From Phytoactinopolyspora limicola (lineage in GTDB: Bacteria; Actinomycetota; Actinomycetes; Jiangellales; Jiangellaceae), in contig NZ_JAAOEN010000007.1 of NCBI RefSeq assembly GCF_011320225.1, forward strand, positions 183,253-247,252: a stretch of 64,000 bases of DNA, read 5' to 3'. Each line of letters begins with the position of its first letter. Position 1 is the stretch's first letter. Positions 33,749 through 41,938 of the stretch are shown piece after piece. The position numbers and the translations under genes are program-made. The notes beneath the pieces are model-generated. The model had not been told where the DNA came from. It was given only the letters and a program-made list of their open reading frames with translations, and did no database searches.

Positions 33749-34765
33749 TCATGGCTGAACCCCGCTGCGCCGCACCGACGTGCGGACGTCGTAGGGGCCG
33801 TCCAGACGGTCGAGCCGTTCATGCACGGCGTCGCGCACCTCGCTCTCCGCGGCGGCCTCACCGTCGGTATCGAGCCGGACGACAACGGACGTGCCGCGGG
33901 CCACCGCCCTGACCTTGATGACGCCGGGGTGCTGACGAGCGGTGTCGGCCACGAGCCCCTCGACTGCCCCACGTGACACATACACTCCGGTGTCCGAGGT
34001 GAGCGGTAGTGAACGGCGCGGACGTCGCCACAGCGCCGCCAGCACGAGCCCCAGACCCACGACCATGGCCAGCGCGCCGGCCACCACCATCCAGTCGGCC
34101 GGGCGCAAGCCGTCCACCCGCTCCAGCACCGCACCGATCGGACCGTCGCCCTCGATGACGCCGGACGCGACGAGTGCATCGAGGCCGGCGACGACGCCCA
34201 GGGCGACGGCGACCAAAGCCAGCAACACCCCGGCCGCTCGTGCTGGGCCGGGCCGCGCGGGCCGGTCGGCCGCCGGCAGGACGGGTGTGTTGTCGGCAAC
34301 CGATGGTGTTCCGACGGCGGCCAGGTGGACGTGGGCGATGTCGACCGTCAGCCCCGCCAATTCACCCACCCGCCGGCGGACCACATCGCGCACCCGACGG
34401 GCCCAGTCCGGCAGCGAGCCACCGTCGGGTGTGGCGACCTCGATCTCGATCCGCACATGCCGGCCGATCACCTTGACCTGGGCCTGCGGCAATGACCGCG
34501 CGCCGAGACCGGCCAACCCCTGCTTGGATCTGGTCCGGCCGGTGACCTCGGCGGCGGCCTGTTCGGCTATCCGCCGCACCGCCCGTTCGTCGATCCGCAG
34601 CCGGCCGCGGTCCGATGGGTCCGGCACCCCCAAGGATTCACCCATCGGTTCCGCGCCGGACTGCCCCATCGGTTCCGCGCCGGACTGGCCCGCCGATGCC
34701 GCGGCTGGCGACGCCATCGGCTCGGCGCCGAGCTCGGGCTCGTGCTCGTCGACCTCCCGCGACAT
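33749..34765 (-). CDS. Asp23-like protein with two membrane helices and DUF6286-type domain
   Basis: A 338-residue protein. The N-terminal ~50 residues are acidic with near-repeats (AGQSGAEPMGQSGAEPMGES). An Asp23-like domain follows (about 55-155: RLRIDERAVRRIAEQAAAEV, VKVIGRHVRIEIEVATPDGG). Two hydrophobic helices lie at about 180-202 and 226-246. The C-terminal domain has TGVYVSRGAVEGLVADTARQ, as in DUF6286 proteins. The ATG at 34765 is three bases after the stop of the small upstream gene. The longer frame from 35029 is discarded because it overlaps two real genes. It is a structural part of the envelope-stress cluster. Confidence 0.78.
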   Translation of the reverse strand: MSREVDEHEPELGAEPMASPAAASAGQSGAEPMGQSGAEPMGESLGVPDPSDRGRLRIDERAVRRIAEQAAAEVTGRTRSKQGLAGLGARSLPQAQVKVIGRHVRIEIEVATPDGGSLPDWARRVRDVVRRRVGELAGLTVDIAHVHLAAVGTPSVADNTPVLPAADRPARPGPARAAGVLLALVAVALGVVAGLDALVASGVIEGDGPIGAVLERVDGLRPADWMVVAGALAMVVGLGLVLAALWRRPRRSLPLTSDTGVYVSRGAVEGLVADTARQHPGVIKVRAVARGTSVVVRLDTDGEAAAESEVRDAVHERLDRLDGPYDVRTSVRRSGVQP

Positions 34766-34767
34766 GG

Positions 34768-34947
34768 TTAGTCCCGCTCCCGGCCTCGCAGGGCGGCCCG
34801 TAGGTCGAGTTCGCCGGACAGCTGGCCGGCGATCAACCACCCCAGCGCGCCAAGCCCCAACGCCACCAGGAAACCTCCGACGCCGCCGGCGGCCGCTGCG
34901 ATTCCCAGCAGCAACCCGGCGAACAGCCCGGTGTTCATCGCGTTCAC
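34768..34947 (-). CDS. 59-residue glycine-rich membrane peptide of the Asp23 cluster
   Basis: A short gene between two Asp23-like genes: GTG at 34947 (GGAGGGAAC upstream) forming a GTGA overlap with the preceding stop, ending with TAA at 34768. The product is an amphipathic hairpin of two Gly/Ala-rich helices (GLFAGLLLGIAAAAGGVGGF, VALGLGALGWLIAGQLSG) with a charged tail DLRAALRGRERD. It resembles the DUF2273/GlsB-like small proteins that accompany Asp23 and probably helps anchor the complex. The tight coupling on both sides supports it. Confidence 0.8.
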   Translation of the reverse strand: MNAMNTGLFAGLLLGIAAAAGGVGGFLVALGLGALGWLIAGQLSGELDLRAALRGRERD

Positions 34948-35351
34948 GACGTTCCCTCCTCACCCTCGTCCGAGCCCTGGCCCGGCCTGTTCCGCGCCTG
35001 CGGCGTTTCGGCACCGCGAGCGGCGACATCTGCGACCATCACGTCGACGTCGCCGGGGCGCACCGCCGTCACCGCCCGGCGTACGGCGTCCGCGGTCGGC
35101 GGCACCGGCGCTCCCCACGCCACGATGACGTGCACCTCCGTGCTCCCGTCGTGCAAGCGCACACCGGGGACGCGGCGGCCGGGTAGGTAACTGCCGACCT
35201 CACCGAACAGCCCTTGGTACAGAGACGCCACACCGTCGACGGCCAGAACCGCCTCGGCGACCGCGTCGGCCACGCTGGCCTCGTCCGGCCGGCTAGCACC
35301 CGGCCGGCCGGCACTCGACGGGCTGGTGCCCGCAGGCTCCGCCGGGTTCAT
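34944..35351 (-). CDS. Asp23/Gls24-like protein (short paralogue)
   Basis: A 135-residue protein with a disordered N-terminus (Pro/Ser/Gly-rich, 1-22). It carries one Asp23-like domain with ASVADAVAEAVLAVDGVASL, a variable loop and VPGVRLHDGSTEVHVIVAWG, plus an acidic C-terminus. No membrane segment. The ATG at 35351 overlaps the stop of the canonical Asp23 gene as ATGA. It is likely a cytoplasmic partner in the same membrane-associated assembly. Confidence 0.78.
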   Translation of the reverse strand: MNPAEPAGTSPSSAGRPGASRPDEASVADAVAEAVLAVDGVASLYQGLFGEVGSYLPGRRVPGVRLHDGSTEVHVIVAWGAPVPPTADAVRRAVTAVRPGDVDVMVADVAARGAETPQARNRPGQGSDEGEEGTS

Positions 35352-35833
35352 TCGACCCGGCTCTCCCGCGGTTCGGTATCGTCGTCACCCTCCAGGTGGA
35401 CGTCGTTGACCATGATGTTCACTTCGGTGACCTGGAGCCCGGTCATGCGCTCGATGGCGGTGATGACGTTGCGACGAATACCCGCCGCCAAGTCGACCAC
35501 CGACACCCCGTACTCGGCCACGATGTCCAGATCGATGGCGGTCTGCCGTTCTCCGACCTCCACCGACACCCCCTGCTGGAAGTTGGTGGTAGAGCCTGGG
35601 AACCGTTCGCGCAGCGCGCCAACCATTCGGGCGGTGCCACCGCCGAGGTCATAGACGCCAGCCACCTCTCGCGCGGCGATGCCGGCAATCTTGGAGACGA
35701 CCCCGTCCGCGATAGTGGTGCGCCCCTGATCGGTGACCAGCGGCCCGTTGTCGTTCTTGGTCGCAACTTCGGAGGACGTTTTACCGCCGCCCTGGGAACT
35801 CGCCTGGGTGCTCTTGTCGGTCCGCTCAGCCAT
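35348..35833 (-). CDS. Asp23/Gls24 family envelope stress response protein
   Basis: A 161-residue protein and the canonical member of the cluster. After a Ser/Gln/Lys-rich N-terminus the Asp23 domain begins VTDQGRTTIADGVVSKIAGI and continues AREVAGVYDLGGGTARMVG, QTAIDLDIVAEYGVSVVDLA and VTEVNIMVNDVHLEGDDD. I use the ATG at 35833 (GGAAG upstream) rather than the TTG at 35854. It is the first gene of asp23-asp23like-small peptide-DUF6286-amaP. The 169 bp gap to the divergent sigma-factor gene should contain both promoters. Confidence 0.9.
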   Translation of the reverse strand: MAERTDKSTQASSQGGGKTSSEVATKNDNGPLVTDQGRTTIADGVVSKIAGIAAREVAGVYDLGGGTARMVGALRERFPGSTTNFQQGVSVEVGERQTAIDLDIVAEYGVSVVDLAAGIRRNVITAIERMTGLQVTEVNIMVNDVHLEGDDDTEPRESRVE

Positions 35834-36002
35834 GATCGGCTTCCTTCCGTTCAACTTCCGCCTACCGTCTCGGTGTGGCCCGTCGCCGGTAGGACACGGC
35901 TCCCACCGGAAACGTCACGCTCACGTCGACGTGACCTACATCACGCTACCGCTCGACCCATCAGCCGTACGGCCATTCAGGAAAGAACGTCACACTGGCG
36001 CC

Positions 36003-36563
36003 GTGGGCACCTCGCGAGACCCGACCGCGGTCGACGACCTAGTCCTGGCCCGGCGGGCCGGGCTGGGCGATCGCCAGGCGTTCACCGAGATCGCCCGAAG
36101 GCACGGCGCGGCCATGTACCGCTTCGCCCGACGGGTCTTACTCAGCGACGCCGACGCCGAAGAGGCAGTCCAGGATGCTTTGGTCTCCGCCTGGCAGCAT
36201 CTCGCCGAGTTCCGTGGTGACGCCGCGTTGCGAACGTGGCTGTTCCGGCTCACCCTCAACCGCGCCCACAACCTGCGACGGCAGCGGCGGCCGGAGCCGC
36301 GAGAGGTGGACGAGGACACCCTGCCGCCGGCCAGCGGAGCCGACCCCGAAGGCAGCACCATCGAACGTGAACTGGTGGCGGCACTGGATCGAGCGCTTGC
36401 TCAACTGCCCGAGCGGCAGCGGATCATCTGGTTGCTGCGCGAGGTCGACCAACTGAGCTACGAAGAGATCGCGGACATCACGCACACCTCGAAGGACGCC
36501 GTTCGTGGACAATTACACCGCGCGCGGCGCACCCTGGCGGAGAGGTTGGCACCATGGCGATGA
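36003..36563 (+). CDS. ECF-type RNA polymerase sigma factor
   Basis: A 186-residue sigma-70 family factor of the ECF type. Region 2 spans about 25-95 (AFTEIARRHGAAMYRFARRV, DAEEAVQDALVSAWQHLAEF, RTWLFRLTLNRAHNLRRQRR) and region 4 about 125-180 (LPERQRIIWLLREVDQLSYE, then EIADITHTSKDAVRGQLHRA). The GTG at 36003 is the closest start, though no strong ribosome binding site precedes it. A longer form from the GTG near 35931 cannot be excluded. It is divergent from the Asp23 cluster and overlaps another Asp23-like gene, so it is probably the dedicated activator of this envelope-stress regulon. Confidence 0.88.
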   Translation: MGTSRDPTAVDDLVLARRAGLGDRQAFTEIARRHGAAMYRFARRVLLSDADAEEAVQDALVSAWQHLAEFRGDAALRTWLFRLTLNRAHNLRRQRRPEPREVDEDTLPPASGADPEGSTIERELVAALDRALAQLPERQRIIWLLREVDQLSYEEIADITHTSKDAVRGQLHRARRTLAERLAPWR

Positions 36564-37093
36564 CACCAGACCCGCAGCACGAGTCGCGGTCCGACGGCGC
36601 GGCCACACCACAAGGCGACGCCGTACAGACGTCGAAAGACACCACCGAGCCCGAACTCGACACCCGGGTGGTCGACCGGGCCGCGTCAGCCTTGCGCGCC
36701 TACACCGACCACGGCTGGAATCGGGCGTCGCCGCGCATCCTCGATCAGATCCTCAGCGCCACTCGCCGATCCCGCCCGATCCAGGCTCGCGGCGCCACCG
36801 GAACCTTCCACGTCAGCGATCAAGTAGCCACGGCCTACCTTCGGGAAGCCATCGACGAGGTCGCGGGTGCCGAGGCCACACACATCGGCTTGGAATTGGA
36901 CGACGACGTACTCGTGGCGGTGCGGCTGGCGGTTGCCGTCGACTACCCCCGCGCCGTATATCCGCTGGCCGACGAGGTACGCAGGGCGGCACGACGCTGC
37001 CTGAAGGAGGTGCTCGGCAGTATCGACCCAGCACCGTCGATCGATGTCGACGTCCACATCTTCGACGTCAACCCCCCTCCCGAGTTGTCCTGA
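36554..37093 (+). CDS. Asp23-like protein coupled to the sigma factor
   Basis: A 179-residue soluble protein. Its disordered N-terminus (1-45) resembles the other cluster members, and two Asp23-like beta-alpha segments follow: GTFHVSDQVATAYLREAIDE and THIGLELDDDVLVAVRLAVA, ending IDVDVHIFDVNPPPELS. Its first ten bases overlap the end of the sigma gene, so the two are co-translated. Position suggests either another structural member or a modulator (anti-sigma-like partner) of the sigma factor; there is no classical zinc anti-sigma motif. Confidence 0.75.
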   Translation: MAMTPDPQHESRSDGAATPQGDAVQTSKDTTEPELDTRVVDRAASALRAYTDHGWNRASPRILDQILSATRRSRPIQARGATGTFHVSDQVATAYLREAIDEVAGAEATHIGLELDDDVLVAVRLAVAVDYPRAVYPLADEVRRAARRCLKEVLGSIDPAPSIDVDVHIFDVNPPPELS

Positions 37094-37215
37094 GTGGCGC
37101 CCCCTCCACACCCGGCGCACCAGCCCGCGCAGACGTGTACCCCAGCCGGGATGTGCGGACGTGTCTGTCCGCCATGGCACGATAAGATCCGGTTGACGCC
37201 AGAGGGGACAACACC

Positions 37216-39033
37216 ATGACAGGCGGTAATCGCGGGGCGGGCGGTGGGGCGCCCGATGAGCCGTCCGGCGCGGCGTGGGCTCCACGGTCCAGCCCGACGC
37301 CGGAACGCGCCATGCCAACAAGTGGCGATTCGTCGTTCCACCTCGCTGGCTACCACGACTTCATCGAGGTCGCCCGGGGCGGCGACAGCGTCGTCTACCG
37401 CGCCCGCCAGGATGGCCTCGAACGAGACGTCGCCATCAAGGCGGTGTCGATCGACGATCCCTCGACCCGCGCCCGCTTCCAGCGGGAACTAGACATCACC
37501 GTCCGGCTCGGCCGGCAGCATCCACACATCATCACCGTCCTCGACACCGGCACCAGCGCCTCGGGCCACGCGTGTATCGTGATGGACTTCTTCGACCTGG
37601 GGTCGGTCCACGACCGCGTCACGACCCAGGGGCCATTGTCCGTCGACGACGTCATCACCGTAGGGTCCGTGGTGGCCGACGCGCTGCATTTCGCCCATGG
37701 TCACGGCGTGCTGCACCGCGACATCAAACCGCAGAACATCCTGGTCCTGCCCACGTCATACGTGTTGGCGGACTTCGGCATCGCCCGGATGGCCGACGCC
37801 GGCCACACCGCGTCGTTGGAACGGTTCAGCTACCGGCACGCCTCGCCCCAGGTGCTCGATGGCGAGCCACCAACCCCGGCCGACGACGTCTGGTCGCTCG
37901 GGTCCACCATGTTCACTCTGCTCGACGGCCGCCCGCCGTTCTCGGCCGACGACCCCGACGACGACACCGCCCTGGCCTATCTGCGCCGCGTCCGTAGCGG
38001 TGAACTACGGTCCCTATACCGCCCGGACGCTCCTCGCGAGCTGGTGCGGATCGTCGAGTGTTGCCTCAGCGCCCGGCGGGAGGAGCGCTTCACCGACGCC
38101 GCTACCCTCGCGGCGGCGCTGAGCGGGCTGCGCGCGGCCGGATCGTCCTGGGCGCCTGGTGGCGCGGGAACCGCGGTGGGCGCCGGCAGCGAGAGCACGG
38201 GTGAAACTCCGGGCGACGGTGGGCGCGGGGTTGGCGACGCCTCGCCGACGTCGCCTCCCGGCACTCATCCAGCGCCCGCGCCTACGGGTAGCACCGTCAC
38301 CTGGGGGCCGGTCGACGCCGTGCCGTCGCTGCCTCCACCGCAGCCGGCCGCCCCAGGACCGGTTGCACCGTCGGCCTTGGCCCACCTGGCTGCGCCTGCC
38401 GCGGGCACCCAAGCACTCGGACGGGTCGCGTCCGGCCCGTCCACCTTCGATCCCGACCCCGACGTCACCGGCCTCCGGCCCGCCGAGCCGTCGCCGGCTG
38501 AGCCGGTCACCCCCGACGACACCCCCACCGGCACGCGCTCTGGGCGCTCCCGGTGGATGGTCACCGTGGCATTCCTAGGTGGGGCGCTGCTGCTCGGCAC
38601 CCTCGGCGGCGCACTCATCGCGGTGCTCGGATCCGGTGGCGACGCCGACCCGGGTGTCCAGGCGTCCACCCCACCCGCCGGCGGTCAAGAGATCCCCGTC
38701 GACCCCGAACTCACCCCGGCCAACGACGCACTCGACCCGACCGTGAACGACCCCGACGTGGCGCCCAGAAGAGTGCTCATCAGCGACCAGGGCACCAGCG
38801 TCCGAGTCAGTTGGACTGATCCGACTGAGGGCAACGCCATCTTCATCGTCGTCGACGTCACTGACGAAACCAGCACGCCGCATGCGGTCGCGCAAGTGGC
38901 GCAGGAGCGGGAAGACGTCACCATCGAGGGCATCGACCCGCAACAGCCGGAGCTGTGTTTCCAGGTGGTTGGGATCCTCGCCAACGACCCCGACCGCGCC
39001 GGTGCATCCGAGCGCACCTGCCTCACCCGCTAA
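37216..39033 (+). CDS. Receptor-type serine/threonine protein kinase with FN3-like ectodomain
   Basis: A 605-residue membrane kinase (PknB-like). The kinase domain at about 43-300 has the Gly loop VARGGDSVVYRARQ, Lys in DVAIKAV, catalytic loop GVLHRDIKPQNIL, ADFGIARM, and SPQVLDGEPPTPADDVWSLG. A Pro/Gly-rich juxtamembrane linker (310-445) leads to one membrane helix (WMVTVAFLGGALLLGTLGGA) and an outer FN3-like domain (about 515-603) with two Cys. PASTA domains are absent. ATG preceded by GAGGGGAC. It is convergent with the secretion operon across the long inverted repeat. FHA proteins encoded there are plausible phospho-targets, an inference from known kinase-FHA pairing. Confidence 0.9.
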   Translation: MTGGNRGAGGGAPDEPSGAAWAPRSSPTPERAMPTSGDSSFHLAGYHDFIEVARGGDSVVYRARQDGLERDVAIKAVSIDDPSTRARFQRELDITVRLGRQHPHIITVLDTGTSASGHACIVMDFFDLGSVHDRVTTQGPLSVDDVITVGSVVADALHFAHGHGVLHRDIKPQNILVLPTSYVLADFGIARMADAGHTASLERFSYRHASPQVLDGEPPTPADDVWSLGSTMFTLLDGRPPFSADDPDDDTALAYLRRVRSGELRSLYRPDAPRELVRIVECCLSARREERFTDAATLAAALSGLRAAGSSWAPGGAGTAVGAGSESTGETPGDGGRGVGDASPTSPPGTHPAPAPTGSTVTWGPVDAVPSLPPPQPAAPGPVAPSALAHLAAPAAGTQALGRVASGPSTFDPDPDVTGLRPAEPSPAEPVTPDDTPTGTRSGRSRWMVTVAFLGGALLLGTLGGALIAVLGSGGDADPGVQASTPPAGGQEIPVDPELTPANDALDPTVNDPDVAPRRVLISDQGTSVRVSWTDPTEGNAIFIVVDVTDETSTPHAVAQVAQEREDVTIEGIDPQQPELCFQVVGILANDPDRAGASERTCLTR

Positions 39034-39040
39034 CCCCCTC

Positions 39041-39765
39041 CCCCGTTGTGCACCTGATCGTCGTTTTGTCACCTGATCTTCTTTATGGCGACGATCAGAT
39101 GCGTAAGCGATGGCGACGTTGCTGGTCAGCGCGCGGTAGCGTCGTCTGATCGCATCCCGCGATACGGACGGTAAACGATCAGATGCACCAACGGGCCCGG
39201 CACGGCCGTTTATGCATCTGATCGTCCAGCGCTGCGCATCGCGGCATCGACCGCTCCGCCACAAATCTTCTGGTCGAATGCCTATGTACGCCAAGCGCCG
39301 GCGCCTGGTGCGTTGAACGCCGGTTGGCGCGCCCGCTATGCACCCTTTGTGGAGGCGCTCGGCGTACCAGGCGTCAGTGTCGAGGGTTGCCACTGTCACA
39401 AACAGCGACGGTGCTCTGCGGCGATGGTCGCTAGGCACGACGCGCGGAGCAGGCTGGATCGCAACGCGAAACGGCGACGATCACCGAGCAGCGCGGTGAA
39501 CGAACGAGTGGCCGGGGCCCGATCCGGCCGCACATGCCCGGACGTGGTCGCGCTTGTCCGGTCCACGACGTAGACGGCTGACGATCAGATGCATAAACGG
39601 CCGTGCCGGGCCCGTTGGTGCATCTGATCGTTTACCGTCCGTATCGCGGGATGCGATCAGACGACGCTACCGCGCGCTGACCAGCAACGTCGCCATCGCT
39701 TACGCATCTGATCGTCGCCATGAAAAAGATCAGGTGACAAAACGACGATCAGGTGCACAACGGGG
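39041..39765. mobile_element. 725 bp element with 186 bp near-perfect inverted arms
   Basis: Left arm 39041-39226 and right arm 39580-39765 are reverse complements with only about two mismatches (TTCTTTA versus TTTTTCA near 39080 and 39725) apart from the extreme ends. Each arm itself contains several CTGATCG/CGATCAG palindromes that would fold into smaller hairpins. The 353 bp centre has no supported gene; frames crossing it only reflect the symmetrical arms. It fills the whole gap between the convergent kinase and TgpA-like genes. No transposase is present. It could be a non-autonomous transposon-like unit or a giant bidirectional terminator; the class is uncertain. Confidence 0.6.
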
Positions 39766-39766
39766 G

Positions 39767-41938
39767 TTAGGGGCGGCGCAGGAGTCGGGGGTCCACCCAC
39801 CAGAGGAGCCGACGGGTCAGGCCCGCTCCGCGACGCAGGTCGCGGCTGACCGCGGAGGCGAGCAGCCACGGCTCCGACGTTCCACCGCCGGCCCGCCGGC
39901 CACTGCGGGCAGGTTCGGCACGCGGCGCGAAGGCGGCCCGTTCGGCGAGTTCGGCTAACAAGCCGGCCCCGACCCGGCCCGGCGCATCCTGGGCCAGCGC
40001 ACCGGCCAACCCCGGGGCGGGCAGGTTGGGCACCGGACGCTGCCCGGCCAGCCACCACGCGTCCAGCGTCTCCTGCCAGGCGCCGACCGCCCCGGTGCGC
40101 CGATGCCTCAGCCGGCGGCGCAGCCGCAACCCTACGATCAGCGCCGCGGCGGCAGCCACCAGCAGTCCGGCCGTACCGGCGAGTACACCGATGGCGGGTC
40201 CCGCGGCGGTGTCCTCGTCGTCGCGGTCCGCGGCCTGTGGTTCGGCCGTGGGCTCAGGAGAGTTCGCCGGATCGTCAGGGCCGTCGTCCTCGGGGATCTC
40301 GTCTTCGCCGGTGAGGATCTGCCGGTCGCCGTCGCCGAGGTCACGTTCGGATGGAGTCGGATCGAATGCCACCCAGCCCGCGCCGGAGAGGTAGACCTCG
40401 GGCCACGCTTTGGCGTGCCGGCCCATGATCACCGACACGCCGTCGGCGTCTGGTGGCGGGACGTCGAAGCCGACGACGAGCCGGCTGGGTATTCCCAGCG
40501 ACCGGGCCATGACGACGAACGCGGTGGCGAATTGCTCGCTGGTGCCTCGTTGGGCCCCGGGTAGGTCGTCGTCGCCGAACAGGAAGTCTTCGAGCCGGGC
40601 ATACGAGGATCCGACCGGCGCGACCGGGTCGAGGGTGCGGCCGACCCGGACCAGCTCCTCCAGGGCTAGCGCCTGCTCGCGCCTCGTGGTTGCGTGCTCG
40701 ACGCCGCTGGCCGCGTATTCGGCGAAGGAATCGGGTAGTCGCGGCACGTCGAGGTAGCGCTGGGGGACGACGGCGGGTACCCCGGCGCGTCGTTGTGCAC
40801 CGACCGGCGCCCGGTCGGCCGTGCCGCGCACGGTGTAGCGGAGCCCGGTGTGCAGCCCGGCTGGGCGCACGACGCTGCCGGTGTCGGGGTCGACGTAGAC
40901 GTCGTCGAGTGAACTGGCCGAGGGCAGCCCGGCCGCTGGCAGCCAGTTGCCGTCCAACTCGGCGATCTCGACGACGATGTCGTAGTCCTCGTTGTGCCGC
41001 CCAGGTGGAAGATCGGCCCGGCCCACCGATCCCAACGGCTGGAATCGAGCGTCGACCCGCCACCGGGCGCCGTCGAAGTCCGGCATGGCCACCAGTGCCA
41101 GCTGTGCCGGCGGTGTGCCTCCCACCCGGAACAGTTCCAGGTCTACCTGTTCCTCCCACCACCCCAGTAGCGGGAGTGGGCTGGTGGCGGCGACGTCGAC
41201 CACCGGGGGCGCGACGTGTTCTCGGGGCTCGAAGGCGTCGTCTCCAGGGAGCGCGGCGGCGACCAACGCTGCCGACGCCGAGACGACCAGAGCCCCGATC
41301 CCGGCCAGGGCCGCGGCGCGGCGGCCGGGCGATCTGCGCAGTGCGGCCCGGGCGGCTCTCGATCGGGCGTCGGGGCGGTCCAGCAGGATCCATCCGGCGC
41401 CGGCCAGAACCACCACCGCGACGGCCACCACGCCGTACCGGTCCGCTTCGCCGGCGGTCAGCAGCGCACCGGCGACGTACACCAGCGCGGCACCGGCCAC
41501 CGGGGCAACACCGAGCCGGTGCCCCCGGTCCACCAGCAAAAACACGGTCAGCGCCACCAGTGCTACCAGCAACCCGGTGGGCGCCAGCAACTCGGCGACG
41601 GCGGGGGCCGGCCGCGGCGAGGTCAGCAGCGTCGGCACCGCATCGATGAGCGGTCCGAGCAGCGACAACCCCGGGGAGTCCCGCCATGCCGGCAGTTCGG
41701 TGACCACGGCGGGGTCGTGTGCGGCCCGCAGGACGGCCAACGCCACGGCGGTGCACAGCCCGCTGGCGGCGGCCGCCACGAGCCATCGGGGCAGCTTGAG
41801 GGCGCGACCGGCCATCACCAGCCCGAGCGGGATCAATACGGCGAGGGCCAACGCCGGCAGGGCAGCCCAGCCTTGGTAGGCGGGTGCGAGCGTCAGGCTG
41901 GCGGTCAGCAGCACCAGTGCCGCCCAGGCGAACCTCAT
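39767..41938 (-). CDS. TgpA-like membrane protein with transglutaminase-like domain
   Basis: A 723-residue protein of the DUF3488/TgpA type. About six N-terminal helices (1-220) are followed by an extracytoplasmic region with the transglutaminase-like core, one more helix near 590-615 (IGVLAGTAGLLVAAAAALIV) and a DUF4129-like cytoplasmic tail. In the core the position normally occupied by the nucleophilic Cys reads RGTSEQFATAFVVMARSLG (near 464), so Cys is Ser. The His (GRHAKAWPEVYL) and Asp (VAFDPTPSE) are kept. It may thus be a non-hydrolytic binding domain. The ATG at 41938 overlaps the DUF58 gene stop as ATGA. It is the last gene of the secretion operon. Confidence 0.85.
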   Translation of the reverse strand: MRFAWAALVLLTASLTLAPAYQGWAALPALALAVLIPLGLVMAGRALKLPRWLVAAAASGLCTAVALAVLRAAHDPAVVTELPAWRDSPGLSLLGPLIDAVPTLLTSPRPAPAVAELLAPTGLLVALVALTVFLLVDRGHRLGVAPVAGAALVYVAGALLTAGEADRYGVVAVAVVVLAGAGWILLDRPDARSRAARAALRRSPGRRAAALAGIGALVVSASAALVAAALPGDDAFEPREHVAPPVVDVAATSPLPLLGWWEEQVDLELFRVGGTPPAQLALVAMPDFDGARWRVDARFQPLGSVGRADLPPGRHNEDYDIVVEIAELDGNWLPAAGLPSASSLDDVYVDPDTGSVVRPAGLHTGLRYTVRGTADRAPVGAQRRAGVPAVVPQRYLDVPRLPDSFAEYAASGVEHATTRREQALALEELVRVGRTLDPVAPVGSSYARLEDFLFGDDDLPGAQRGTSEQFATAFVVMARSLGIPSRLVVGFDVPPPDADGVSVIMGRHAKAWPEVYLSGAGWVAFDPTPSERDLGDGDRQILTGEDEIPEDDGPDDPANSPEPTAEPQAADRDDEDTAAGPAIGVLAGTAGLLVAAAAALIVGLRLRRRLRHRRTGAVGAWQETLDAWWLAGQRPVPNLPAPGLAGALAQDAPGRVGAGLLAELAERAAFAPRAEPARSGRRAGGGTSEPWLLASAVSRDLRRGAGLTRRLLWWVDPRLLRRP

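Noticed and set aside
33715-34299. N-terminal extension of the AmaP-like gene
   Set aside because: It would overlap the DUF6286-type gene out of frame with low-complexity residues. A good start with a ribosome binding site exists at 33714.
38575-39958. Frames entering both arms of the giant palindrome and encoding the same peptide
   Set aside because: The identical peptides merely reflect the inverted arms. One frame runs antisense to the kinase, and no transposase motif is present.
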